A stretch of 64,000 nt of DNA from Acidovorax sp. NCPPB 3576 (GTDB lineage Bacteria > Pseudomonadota > Gammaproteobacteria > Burkholderiales > Burkholderiaceae_C), in the NCBI RefSeq assembly GCF_028473605.1, contig NZ_CP097267.1, forward strand, positions 5,138,501 to 5,202,500. Direction: 5' to 3'. Made by a program: the position numbers and the translations under genes. The notes under the pieces were generated by a model. It was not told the origin of the DNA. It saw nothing but the letters and a program-made list of their open reading frames with translations, and did not search any database. Positions 1 to 7,840 of this stretch are shown here, one piece after another. Each line of letters opens with the position of its first letter. The stretch's first letter is position 1.

Positions 1-704
1 TCGGGCTGGCGCGCTTTTCCCCGCTGCCGCAGTTCGCCGGCTGGCCGACGCCGGTGCTGTTCGTGCCCGGCAACCATGAATACGACATGCAGGACTTCGA
101 CGCCGCCCAGCAGCGCCTGCGCCAGGTGTGCGACCGCCTGGGCCTGATCTGGCTGGAGCGCGAAAGCGTGGTGCTGGAGGGCGTGCGCTTCGTCGGCACC
201 ACGCTCTGGAGCGACTTCGATGCGCTCGCCGAGGACGAGGGCAGCACCGACCTCGCACGCCGCCTGCGCCAGCGCGAGAAGGCCTTTCGCGCCGCCAACT
301 TCTACCTGCGCAAGACCGGCGGCACCCGCAGCGGCGAGCCCTTCCTGGCCGAGCCGATGCGGGAGCAGTCCCTGGCCTGCCAGGCCTGGCTGCGCGATGC
401 GCTCGCGCGCCCGTTCGACGGCCCCACCGTGGCCGTGACGCACTTCGCCCCGAGCCTGAAAAGCGCCGACCCGCGCTACGGGTTGATTCCCGGCACCGCG
501 GGGTTCTGCAATGCGCTGGACGACCTGCTGCCCCATGCCCGACTGTGGATGCACGGCCACCTGCATTCGCCGAGCGACTACACGGTGCAGGGCGCGCGGG
601 CCGATGGCACGCCCTGGCGCTGCCGCGTGGTGGCCAACCCGCTGGGCTATGCCCGCAAGGGCGAGCAGGACACCTTCTCGCCGCATTTCACCGCCACCGT
701 ATGA
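1..704 (+). CDS. Metallophosphoesterase (5' end outside window)
   Basis: The reading frame is open from the first bases, so the start lies upstream of the window. Visible metallophosphoesterase motifs are GNHEY (metal ligands), THFAPS and the C-terminal GHLH metal-binding motif, in the order expected for calcineurin-like phosphoesterases. The N-terminal DxH and GDxxD motifs must lie upstream. The protein probably hydrolyses a phosphoester with two metal ions in the cytoplasm; no substrate can be read from the sequence. It is followed after about 125 bp by a universal stress gene on the same strand. Confidence 0.85.
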   Translation, partial: GLARFSPLPQFAGWPTPVLFVPGNHEYDMQDFDAAQQRLRQVCDRLGLIWLERESVVLEGVRFVGTTLWSDFDALAEDEGSTDLARRLRQREKAFRAANFYLRKTGGTRSGEPFLAEPMREQSLACQAWLRDALARPFDGPTVAVTHFAPSLKSADPRYGLIPGTAGFCNALDDLLPHARLWMHGHLHSPSDYTVQGARADGTPWRCRVVANPLGYARKGEQDTFSPHFTATV

Positions 705-829
705 TCGTGCGCAGGTGCCGGCCTCCACGCCGGCGCTCTCGCCGCGCAGGGCATACAAAGATGACGCAGGTCAAGACAACAGGCGCACGCGCAGATTAGT
801 CTGGTCCCTCCTCTTTCGGAGACGTCTTC

Positions 830-1252
830 ATGAAAATCCTCCTCGCTGTCGACGGCAGCCCGTACACCAAGAAAATGCTCGCCTACCTCGCCACCCACGA
901 GGAACTGCTGGCCGGCACGCACGACTACACCGTGGTCACCGTGCAGCCTTCCCTGCCGCCCCGCGCGCGGGCCGCACTGGGCAAGGAAACGGTCGAAAAG
1001 TACCACGCCGAAGAGGCCGAGAAAATCATCGGCCCGGTGGTCAAGTTCCTCGCGCGCCACGGCGTGGCTGCGCAGCGCATCGTGAAGACCGGCCCCATCG
1101 GCGAAACCCTCGGCAAGGTGGCGGACACCGGCAAGTTCGATCTGCTCGTGATGGGCTCGCACGGCCACGGGGCGCTCGGCAAGCTGGTGATGGGCTCGGT
1201 CAGTACCCAGGTGCTGGCGAACAGCCAGGTGCCCGTGCTGCTGGTGCGCTGA
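830..1252 (+). CDS. Universal stress protein, UspA family
   Basis: A 140-residue protein, the usual size of a single-domain Usp. It starts MKILLAVDGS, the typical first beta strand. Near residues 106-121 it carries the ATP-binding signature GSHGHGALGKLVMGSVS, matching the G-2x-G-9x-G(S/T) pattern of ATP-binding Usp proteins. It ends with the typical strand PVLLVR. A GGAGA Shine-Dalgarno lies about 8 bases before the ATG. Usp proteins are cytoplasmic dimers linked to stress survival; the exact role here is unknown. Its last 53 bases overlap the convergent TetR gene. Confidence 0.92.
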   Translation: MKILLAVDGSPYTKKMLAYLATHEELLAGTHDYTVVTVQPSLPPRARAALGKETVEKYHAEEAEKIIGPVVKFLARHGVAAQRIVKTGPIGETLGKVADTGKFDLLVMGSHGHGALGKLVMGSVSTQVLANSQVPVLLVR

Positions 1253-1877
1253 TCGCTTGCGCGGCCAAGCCGCCGAAGCAGGTTTCCACCGCCCAGTCGA
1301 GGATGCGCGCATCGCTGTACTGGCCGGTGGCCCGCAGCATGGCGGGCAGCGGGTCGGCCGAACGGGCCAGCAGCGCCCACAGCACCACGTCCGGCGGCCA
1401 TTGGGCGTTCAGCTGGCCGGCCTCCTGGGCTTCCACGATCCAGGTGGTGATCAGCGCGCTGGCGGTCTGCAGCGACGCCTGATAGCGCGCGCAGTCGCGC
1501 AGCGGCCCGGCCAGGCCGGAGTTGCGGCTCAGCAGCAGGGGCATCTCGTCGCTCAGTTGCAGCGACAGCATCCAGCGCAGCAGCGCCTGCAGCCGTTCGA
1601 TGGCGGATTGGCCGGGCGGCACGTTCTGCAAAAACCCTTGCAGCCGGTCCACGGCATACACCATGGCGGCAGCGCACAGGTCGTCCTTGCCGGCGAAGTG
1701 CTTGTACAGGCTGGCCTTGGCCACGCCGACTTCAGCGGCCACGTCGTCCAGCGTCATGGCCTCGAAGCCTTTTTCACCGAGCAGGCGGCCCGCAGCCGCC
1801 ACGATGGCCTCTTCCCGTGCCTGGTGCATTTGCGCCTTGAAGGAGGGGCGGGGCGGGGGCGTATTCATTCGGCGCAT
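1200..1877 (-). CDS. TetR/AcrR family transcriptional regulator
   Basis: A 225-residue protein with an N-terminal TetR helix-turn-helix: residues ~20-65 include AAGRLLGEKGFEAMTLDDVA and the recognition-helix core VAKASLYKHFAGKDDL. The C-terminal part is the variable ligand-binding domain. A second in-frame ATG (codon 4) is an equally good start. The gene runs convergently into usp, and its last 53 bases lie inside the usp coding region, so the C-terminal tail (rich in Ala/Pro) may have been extended by loss of an earlier stop. No target is evident: its upstream neighbour is another regulator on the same strand. Confidence 0.85.
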   Translation of the reverse strand: MRRMNTPPPRPSFKAQMHQAREEAIVAAAGRLLGEKGFEAMTLDDVAAEVGVAKASLYKHFAGKDDLCAAAMVYAVDRLQGFLQNVPPGQSAIERLQALLRWMLSLQLSDEMPLLLSRNSGLAGPLRDCARYQASLQTASALITTWIVEAQEAGQLNAQWPPDVVLWALLARSADPLPAMLRATGQYSDARILDWAVETCFGGLAAQAISAPAARAPGCSPAPGY

Positions 1878-1926
1878 CTTAGCGACCGGCCGTGGCGGCC
1901 GATACCGGGTCGGGCCCGGGGGATAT

Positions 1927-2838
1927 CTACACCGCCAGCATGCGGGCCGCGGTGCGGGTCAGCGCCTCGGACAGCGCATCCAGCACTTCGGATTCGAGGT
2001 TCCAGCAATGCCAGTACAGCTGGATCGGCAGCGAATGGCCGGGCGCCAGGTCCACCAGGCTGCCATCGGCCAGCGCGCTGCGCACCAGCAGCTCGGGCAC
2101 CACGCCCGCGCCCCAGCCGGCGGTGGCGGCGCGCACCTGGCCTTCGGAGCTGGGCACGAACAGGTGGTGCAGCGCCACGCGCTTGAGGCCGAAGGCGCGC
2201 ATCACGAACTCGGCCTGCATGTCGTCCTTGCGGTTGAACGACAGGAACGGCACGTCGCGGAAGTTGTGCGGCGTGAGCCCGTGCGGCAGGTAGCGCGCCG
2301 CGAGCGCCGGCGAGGCCACCGCCACGTAGTGCATGGCCCCGAGCGGCACGACCTTGCAGCCGCGCAGCGCCTGCTTGAGCGTGGTCACGCAGCCCAGCAC
2401 CTGGCCCGAGCGCAGCCATTCCTGCGTGAAATCCTGGTCGTCCACGATGATCTCCACCGGCAGGCGCTGGCGCACCAGATCGTGCAGCGCCTCCAGCGCC
2501 CAGGTGGCGATGCTGTCGGCGTTGATGGCGATCGAGATGCGCTCGTCCTCGCGCGCGCCGCCGGGGGCGCTCGGGGCCAGCTCCTGCAGGTCGCGTTCCA
2601 GGTCGGCGCGCAGCAGGCGCAACTGCTTGGTGTGCTTGAGCAGCAACTGGCCGGCGGTGGTGGGCTTGAGCGGCCGGCTGCGCACGATGAGCACCGAGCC
2701 CACCTGCGCCTCCAGGGCGCGCAGCCGCTGCGAGACAGCCGACTGCGTGACGTTCAGGCGCTGGGCGGCGCGCTCGAAACCGCCCTCCTCCACGATGGCG
2801 GCCAGGCATTCCAGTGCGGCGGGATCGAAGCTGCTCAT
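1927..2838 (-). CDS. LysR family regulator, ArgP/LysG type
   Basis: A 303-residue LysR protein. The winged HTH (residues ~5-62, FERAAQRLNVTQSAVSQRLR) is followed by a LysR substrate domain containing VVDDQDFTQEWLRSG and FNRKDDMQAEF, which resemble the ArgP (IciA)/LysG subgroup that senses lysine and arginine. It is divergent from dadA with an 88-bp AT-rich gap, so it probably controls dadA. A second ArgP-like regulator sits at 30,513. Assignment to the subgroup is from remembered motifs, not alignment. Confidence 0.82.
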   Translation of the reverse strand: MSSFDPAALECLAAIVEEGGFERAAQRLNVTQSAVSQRLRALEAQVGSVLIVRSRPLKPTTAGQLLLKHTKQLRLLRADLERDLQELAPSAPGGAREDERISIAINADSIATWALEALHDLVRQRLPVEIIVDDQDFTQEWLRSGQVLGCVTTLKQALRGCKVVPLGAMHYVAVASPALAARYLPHGLTPHNFRDVPFLSFNRKDDMQAEFVMRAFGLKRVALHHLFVPSSEGQVRAATAGWGAGVVPELLVRSALADGSLVDLAPGHSLPIQLYWHCWNLESEVLDALSEALTRTAARMLAV

Positions 2839-2926
2839 GGGCGTGCGTGCATTAGAGGTTCTGATGAATTTGGATGAAGTTTAATTTTGCTTTTAATTCG
2901 CCGCAACGCGATCCACACTCCGGCCC
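2839..2926. promoter_or_regulatory. argP-like/dadA divergent promoter region
   Basis: An 88-bp AT-rich gap between divergent starts in otherwise GC-rich DNA. A sigma70-like arrangement for dadA is visible: TTGGAT at 2870-2875 and TTAATT at 2893-2898, 17 bp apart, 28 bp before the dadA ATG. The regulator presumably binds here, as is usual for LysR proteins. The promoter call is inference. Confidence 0.4.
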
Positions 2927-4270
2927 ATGAAAACCATCGTCTTGGGTGCCGGCATCATCGGCATCAGCACCGCCTGGCATCTGCTCGAGCGCGGCCATGA
3001 AGTCACCGTCGTGGACCGCCAGCCCGGCGCGGCGCTGGAGACGAGCTTCGCCAACGCGGGCCAGATCTCGGTGAGCTACTGCGAGCCCTGGGCCAACCGC
3101 GATGCGCCGCTCAAGGCGCTCAAGTGGATGTTCGACAAGGAGGCGCCGCTGCTGTTTCGCCCGCAGCTCGACTGGGACCAGTGGCGCTGGGGCCTGAAAT
3201 TCCTGGCGCAGTGCAACGATGCGGCGTTCGAGCGCAACGTGCAGCAGATCGTGGCCCTGGGCGCCTACAGCCATGCCGCCCTGAAGGACGTGGTGCGTGC
3301 CACCGGCATCGAATACCACCGGCTGGAGCGCGGCATCGCCCACTTCTACACCGACCAGAAATCGTTCGACGCCGCCGGCCACGCGGTCGAGGTGATGCGC
3401 CGGCACGGCGTGCAGCGCCGCCTGGTCAGCCGCGACGAGCTGCTGCAGATCGAGCCGGCCTTCCGCGCCTATGGCGACCACATCACCGGCGGCACCTACA
3501 CCAGCACCGACGAAAGCGGCGACGCCCGCCTGTTCACGCAGGAACTCGCGCGCCGCTGCGCCGAGCGCGGCGTGCAGTTCCTCTACGGCCACGACGTGGT
3601 GCGCCTGAACCAGGCCGGTGGCGCTATCGAATCCGTAGCCGTCCGCGCAAGAAACACTAGCGCTGGAGGCCAAAAAGACCAAAACCTCACCGCCGATGCG
3701 ATCGTCGTCGCCTGCGGCACCTACAGCGCCCCGCTGCTGCGCACCGTGGGCGTGGACCTGCCGATCTACCCCGGCAAGGGCTACAGCGCGACCTTCCCGC
3801 TGCTGCGGCCCGAGGGCGCGCCGCTGGTCTCGACCATCGACGACGGCAAGAAGATCGCCATGAGCCGCCTGGGCAACGTGCTGCGCGTGGCCGGCACCAT
3901 CGAGCTGGGCGGCTACGACCTGTCGCTGGACAGCCCCCTGGCCCGCGCGCGCTGCCACATGCTGTCGCGCCGCATCGAGGCCATCCTGCCCGGCGTGTGC
4001 GACACCCGCACGCCCGAGGAAGGCGGCAATCCGCAGTATTGGACCGGCCTGCGCCCGGCCACGCCCACCAACATTCCGTTCATCGGCCGCACGCGCGTGG
4101 GCAAGCTGTGGGTCAACGCGGGCCACGGCACATTGGGCTGGACGCACGGCGCCGGCTCCGGCAAGGCGGTGGCCGAGCTGATCAGCGGCGAGCGGCCGGC
4201 CATGGCCTTCGGTTTCCTGGGCCAGGGCACGGCGGCGGACGCCACCGCAGCCGCTCCAGCCGCCGCCTGA
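2927..4270 (+). CDS. dadA: D-amino acid dehydrogenase (DadA family)
   Basis: A 447-residue FAD-dependent oxidoreductase. The dinucleotide-binding motif VLGAGIIGISTAWHLLERGH opens the protein, followed by the DadA-typical SFANAGQISVSYCEPWA stretch, with GLRPATPTNIPFIG and GHGTLGWTHGAGSGK near the C-terminus. The enzyme oxidatively deaminates D-amino acids such as D-alanine and passes electrons to the respiratory chain. It is divergent from an ArgP-like regulator. Residues ~233-251 are encoded by a palindromic repeat (3623-3680) that also occurs in frame in the acetoacetyl-CoA synthetase of this window. The Ala-rich C-terminus (after residue ~430) is an unconserved-looking tail. Confidence 0.93.
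   Translation: MKTIVLGAGIIGISTAWHLLERGHEVTVVDRQPGAALETSFANAGQISVSYCEPWANRDAPLKALKWMFDKEAPLLFRPQLDWDQWRWGLKFLAQCNDAAFERNVQQIVALGAYSHAALKDVVRATGIEYHRLERGIAHFYTDQKSFDAAGHAVEVMRRHGVQRRLVSRDELLQIEPAFRAYGDHITGGTYTSTDESGDARLFTQELARRCAERGVQFLYGHDVVRLNQAGGAIESVAVRARNTSAGGQKDQNLTADAIVVACGTYSAPLLRTVGVDLPIYPGKGYSATFPLLRPEGAPLVSTIDDGKKIAMSRLGNVLRVAGTIELGGYDLSLDSPLARARCHMLSRRIEAILPGVCDTRTPEEGGNPQYWTGLRPATPTNIPFIGRTRVGKLWVNAGHGTLGWTHGAGSGKAVAELISGERPAMAFGFLGQGTAADATAAAPAAA
3623..3680 (+). repeat. Coding palindromic repeat, copy R1 (inside dadA)
   Basis: Structure: a 17-bp imperfect palindrome GCTATCGAATCCGTAGC, then 20 variable bases, then GCGCTGGAGGCCAAAAAG. The same three-part layout with identical spacing occurs at 4847-4901 and, on the minus strand, 16355-16409. 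Read in the dadA frame it encodes AIESVAVRARNTSAGGQKD without a stop. This looks like an inserted repeat tolerated in a loop of the enzyme. Confidence 0.72.
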
Positions 4271-4315
4271 CGGGGCGGGCCGGTGCAAGGCGCTGCCGGC
4301 GCTACCATGCCGGGC

Positions 4316-4867
4316 ATGCCTTCCCACACCCTGTTCCTCACGACCTCCACCCGCGAGCCCGGCCATGTCGGCAACACCGAATGGCTGGCGCGGCAGGCCG
4401 CTGCGGCCCTGCCGGCGGACGCCGTTCAGACCTGGCTGAACCTCGCGTGGATGGAGCTGCCGCCCTTCGTGGACCGGCGCCACACCACCGGCGAGTACCC
4501 CGCCCCCACCGGCGACATGAAGACGCTGCTGGAGGCCACGCTCGCCGCGACCGACATCGTGTTCGTCGCGCCGGTGTACTGGTACAGCATTCCCTCGCCG
4601 CTCAAGACCTATCTGGACCACTGGAGCGGCTGGATGCGCATTCCGGGCCAGCCGTTCAAGGAGCCCATGGCGGCCAAGACGCTGCGGCTCGTCACCACCA
4701 GCGGCGACCGCGCCAAGGCGCAGCCCATGATCGATTCGGTGCGGCTGTGCGCGCAGTTCCTGGCCATGCCCTGGGGCGGCGCCCTGTGGGGCCAGGGCGG
4801 GCCGCCCGGCGCCGTGCAGTCCGATGCGCAGGCCCTCGAATCGGCCGCTACATTTTTAATAGCATAA
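4316..4867 (+). CDS. NAD(P)H-dependent flavin oxidoreductase / flavodoxin-like fold
   Basis: A 183-residue protein from the ATG at 4316 (a second ATG at 4307 and a GTG at 4283 are also in frame). Flavodoxin-fold signs are the N-terminal STREPGHVGNTEWLA FMN-phosphate loop and VFVAPVYWYSIPSPLKTYLDHW, the typical NADPH-dependent FMN reductase/quinone reductase core. It probably reduces flavins or quinones. The last codons (ATFLIA) and the TAA stop lie within palindromic repeat R2, so the natural C-terminus was probably replaced. It converges on the M14 peptidase gene. Confidence 0.85.
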   Translation: MPSHTLFLTTSTREPGHVGNTEWLARQAAAALPADAVQTWLNLAWMELPPFVDRRHTTGEYPAPTGDMKTLLEATLAATDIVFVAPVYWYSIPSPLKTYLDHWSGWMRIPGQPFKEPMAAKTLRLVTTSGDRAKAQPMIDSVRLCAQFLAMPWGGALWGQGGPPGAVQSDAQALESAATFLIA

Positions 4868-4901
4868 CGCCCTAGTCGAATCTGCGCTGGAGGCTATTTT
4901 T
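4847..4901 (+). repeat. Palindromic repeat, copy R2 (junction of convergent genes)
   Basis: A 17-bp near-palindrome GCTACATTTTTAATAGC, 20 variable bases, then GCGCTGGAGGCTATTTTTG. Spacing is identical to copy R1. The TAA stop of the upstream oxidoreductase and the TAG stop of the convergent M14 peptidase both lie in this repeat. Confidence 0.7.
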
Positions 4902-6072
4902 GCGGTGATGCCTGGCCATCCACCACGGTCAGGTGGTCGTCCATCCAGCGCAGCAGGTCGCGCCACATCACGCGCACCTCGTCGTCCTGCGGCATGCGCA
5001 GCTCGTGCTGCAGTTCGATGGTGACCACGGGCAGCCCCAGGTGCACGCTGCCGTAGTTCCCGAGCGACCCCGGGAAGATGCCCAGCTGGTCCAGCCGCAG
5101 GCGGCCCAGCCGGCTGGGCGGCGGCTGCGGGCCGTCGAAGTCGAGCACGCCGTAGGGCGCATGGATGCTGACCACCAGATCGGGCTCGAACTGCGCCATC
5201 TGCGTGTGCAGGAACTGCGATTCGGGCTCGGACAGCGCGGTCGGACCGGGCCAGCGGCGGGGGTCCCGGCGGGTGCGTTTTTCCCAGTAGATGGGGGCGT
5301 CGCGCTCCCAGTTGGGCGTGGGAAAGTTGCGGTTCAGGTCCACGCCGCGCGCGTTCACCCGGGTGGCGGGCTTGGCGAGCATGCCGTCCGGGTTCAGCGC
5401 GGGGATGAACCGCCAGTGCACCGGCCGCCGCGTGGGCAGCAGGCGCGATTCGGCGAACCCGATCCAGCGCAGCGCGAGCGACGCGGCCGTGGGCTCGTCG
5501 CCGTGCATGGCGCCCACCACCAGCACCCGCAGCGGCACCGTGCCCGGGGCCATGCCGGCCGGCGGCACGTCGCGCCAGTACAGGGGGATGCCATTGCGCG
5601 ACAGCGCGCCGCTGGGCACCAGCTGCGCGGACTGGCACTGGGCCTTGGAGATGCCGGGCAGGCGCGGCAGGAGCAACGGGCAGGCGGTGTCCGGCTGCGC
5701 ACTGGCGGTGCCCGGGGCGGCAGTGCCGGGCGTCGATGGCGCCGGGGCCGATGCCTGTGCCGCCTTGGGCGGCGCGCCCGTGCCGGCACTGGCCGGGGCC
5801 ACGCCCCGCTCCGGCTTGCGGGCCTGCGGCAAGGGCGCCTCGGGAGAACGGGGCTGCACGATCACGGCCGACTGGATGCCGGACATGCGGGCAGGCACCG
5901 TCACCTGGGCGGTCGCCGGCCCCTCGCCGAGCGGCACGCGCGCGCCGCCCACCAAGTCCGGGTTCCAGATGCGGGTGCCCATCAGCGCCAGGGCCAGCGC
6001 CGCGCCCAGGGGCAGCAGCCAGGGCAGGGCGGCCGCGGAGGCACCGCGCGGCGTGCGGTCGGCGGCGCTCAA
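4894..6072 (-). CDS. M14 family zinc carboxypeptidase, membrane-anchored or exported
   Basis: A 392-residue protein if it starts at the TTG (6072) that overlaps the TGA of the preceding hydrolase (TTGA). That start gives a basic N-terminus and a hydrophobic segment (ALPWLLPLGAALALALMG) acting as signal or anchor, then a Pro/Ala-rich linker (residues ~75-125), then the peptidase domain. Zinc ligands are HGDE (HxxE) and the His of SIHAPYG; the catalytic Glu is probably in TIELQHEL; LNPDG and GVDLNRNFP are also M14 hallmarks. The domain resembles MpaA-like murein peptide carboxypeptidases acting in the periplasm. The stop codon is supplied by repeat R2. An internal ATG start without the signal segment is less likely. 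Confidence 0.8.
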   Translation of the reverse strand: MSAADRTPRGASAAALPWLLPLGAALALALMGTRIWNPDLVGGARVPLGEGPATAQVTVPARMSGIQSAVIVQPRSPEAPLPQARKPERGVAPASAGTGAPPKAAQASAPAPSTPGTAAPGTASAQPDTACPLLLPRLPGISKAQCQSAQLVPSGALSRNGIPLYWRDVPPAGMAPGTVPLRVLVVGAMHGDEPTAASLALRWIGFAESRLLPTRRPVHWRFIPALNPDGMLAKPATRVNARGVDLNRNFPTPNWERDAPIYWEKRTRRDPRRWPGPTALSEPESQFLHTQMAQFEPDLVVSIHAPYGVLDFDGPQPPPSRLGRLRLDQLGIFPGSLGNYGSVHLGLPVVTIELQHELRMPQDDEVRVMWRDLLRWMDDHLTVVDGQASPQK

Positions 6073-6851
6073 TGCAGCACCCGCTCGGAAGAGGCCAGGA
6101 ACGCCAGCAGCGCGCCGTCGAAGCCGTCGGGGTCTTCCAGCTGCGGCCAGTGGCCGACGTGGGGCAGGTCCAGGTGGCGCGCATCGGGCAGCACCTGCGC
6201 CAGCGCCTGCAGCGCCTCGGGCGGGGTGCAGCGGTCCTGCTCGCCGCCCAGCAGCAAGGTGGGCATGTGCAGGCGCGACAGCTCGGCCGCGCTGCGCGCG
6301 AACGTGGGCAGCGCCTCCAGCGCGCGGCGGTAGGCCGAGCGGTGCACTTGGCCCATGGCATGGCCGGCCAGGCGCACGCCCTCGGGCAATGCGCCGGTGC
6401 CGATGTGGCGCGGCACCAGGCGCTGGGCGATCTGCTCCATCGACTGGCCGGCGTCCAGCTCGGCCAGGCGCGGCGCCACCCATTCGTCCAGGCTGTGCCC
6501 ATCCAGGGCCGGGCCGCCGCTGCACAGCACCAGCCGGCGCACCAGCGCGGGCTCGCGCAGCGCCACCTCGATGGCGATCATGGCGCCCAGGCCGTGGCCC
6601 ACCAGCACGGCGGGGCCGCACTGCAGCGCCTGCAATAGCTGCACGCAGCTGTTGGCCAGGCCCTTGAAGCTGTAGGGCTCGATGGGCGCGCTGCGGCCGT
6701 AGCCGGGCATGTCCCAGGCCACGGCGCGGTAGCCGGCCGTCGCCAGGGTCTCGACCTGGGGAGCGAAAGTGAGGTGGTCGCCGTCCGCGTCGTGCAGCAT
6801 GAGCACGGTGGGTCCGGAGCCGAGGGTCGTGAAAGTGGGTAGAAGGGCCAT
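6069..6851 (-). CDS. Alpha/beta hydrolase fold protein, atypical nucleophile site
   Basis: A 260-residue protein from the ATG at 6851 (MALLPTFTTLGSGPTVLMLH). It shows the oxyanion region LMLHDADGD, WDMPGYGRS, the acid GEQDRCTP and the terminal GHWPQLEDP histidine of small alpha/beta hydrolases. The nucleophile elbow reads GHGLG, so the usual Ser/Asp/Cys is Gly; this was checked in the DNA (GGC CAC GGC CTG GGC). It may be a non-hydrolytic member or use another residue. The gene is upstream of and overlaps the M14 peptidase by four bases, so the two are probably co-translated. It is divergent from the flavin reductase. Confidence 0.82.
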   Translation of the reverse strand: MALLPTFTTLGSGPTVLMLHDADGDHLTFAPQVETLATAGYRAVAWDMPGYGRSAPIEPYSFKGLANSCVQLLQALQCGPAVLVGHGLGAMIAIEVALREPALVRRLVLCSGGPALDGHSLDEWVAPRLAELDAGQSMEQIAQRLVPRHIGTGALPEGVRLAGHAMGQVHRSAYRRALEALPTFARSAAELSRLHMPTLLLGGEQDRCTPPEALQALAQVLPDARHLDLPHVGHWPQLEDPDGFDGALLAFLASSERVLH

Positions 6852-6952
6852 GAGAAGAACCGCAGGGTGCGGTGGCCGCCGGCAGCAAATCGCCAGGCGC
6901 CGGACCATAATAGCCGACCCCCTTCCCTCCGGCCGCCCGCGCCCGCGCCTTC

Positions 6953-7510
6953 GTGAACAGCCCCCTGCCCCGCCCCATTGCCGCCCGTCCGCCCGGTTTT
7001 TCCACACGCGAGTTCCGCGATGCGCTGGGCATGTTCGCCACGGGCGTGACCATCGTCACCGCGCGCGGCGAGGGTGGCGAGCTGATCGGCCTCACAGCCA
7101 GTTCCTTCAATTCGGTGTCGCTGCAGCCCCCGCTGGTGCTGTGGAGCCTGGCGCACAAGGCCTCCACGCTGACGGCCCTGTCGGCCGGCTCCCACTACGC
7201 GATCAACGTGCTGGCGGCCGACCAGCGCGCGCTGGCCGAGCGCTTCGCCTCGCGCGGCGTGGACCGCTGGGCGGGCGTGGCGCACCAGCCGGGCATCGCC
7301 GGCGCCCCGGTGCTGGACGGCGCCGCGGCGGTGTTCGAGTGCTTCAACCGCAGCCAGTACGTGGAGGGCGACCACACGATCTTCGTGGGCGAGGTGGAGC
7401 GCTGCAGCCACCGCACGGGCGCCTCGCCGTTGCTCTACCACGGCGGCATGTTCTACACCGAACACCCGCTGGGCGCCGCGCCCGCGCTGCAGGCCGAGAT
7501 CCGCAAATGA
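6953..7510 (+). CDS. Flavin reductase family protein
   Basis: A 185-residue protein with a GTG start. The sequence RDALGMFATGVTIVTA, GLTASSFNSVSLQPPLVLWSL and the later GDHTIFVGEVE are typical of the FMN-binding split-barrel flavin reductases (HpaC/ActVB type) that supply reduced flavin to two-component monooxygenases. It is divergent from the alpha/beta hydrolase and converges on minE. No partner monooxygenase is next to it. Confidence 0.9.
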   Translation: MNSPLPRPIAARPPGFSTREFRDALGMFATGVTIVTARGEGGELIGLTASSFNSVSLQPPLVLWSLAHKASTLTALSAGSHYAINVLAADQRALAERFASRGVDRWAGVAHQPGIAGAPVLDGAAAVFECFNRSQYVEGDHTIFVGEVERCSHRTGASPLLYHGGMFYTEHPLGAAPALQAEIRK

Positions 7511-7573
7511 CGACGCCGCGGGCCCCCCAGGGAGCACCGCGGCGCGGCGGGGAACGCACGGCCGGGACGGCGG

Positions 7574-7837
7574 CTATTTCACGCCGTCGGGCAGCTCGAT
7601 CTTGACTTCCAGCACTTCCAGGTTGTCCTGGCGCTCCAGGTGCACCTTGATGTCGTCGGCGTGGATCGACACGTACTTGGAGATCACCGCCACCAGCTCG
7701 CGCTGCAGCGCGGGCAGGTAGTCGGGCGTGGAGGCGTTGCGGCCGTTGCGCTCGTGCGCGAGGATGATCTGCAGGCGCTCCTTGGCGACCGAGGCGGTCT
7801 TCTTTTTCTCGCCCAGCAGGAAAGACAACAAAGACAT
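7574..7837 (-). CDS. minE: Cell division topological specificity factor MinE
   Basis: An 87-residue protein, the usual MinE length. The N-terminal [23 protein letters not shown] membrane/MinD-binding region is followed by [19 protein letters not shown] and a C-terminal dimerisation domain. MinE stimulates MinD ATPase and drives pole-to-pole oscillation so that division occurs at midcell. It is the last gene of minCDE, 3 bp after minD. Confidence 0.97.
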   Translation of the reverse strand: MSLLSFLLGEKKKTASVAKERLQIILAHERNGRNASTPDYLPALQRELVAVISKYVSIHADDIKVHLERQDNLEVLEVKIELPDGVK

Positions 7838-7840
7838 GCG

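Noticed and set aside
2852..4621. A 589-residue minus-strand frame over dadA
   Set aside because: Antisense shadow of dadA; no family motif.
7518..7555. CCGCGG repeats after the flavin reductase as a terminator
   Set aside because: The stem is only six bases and there is no T run.
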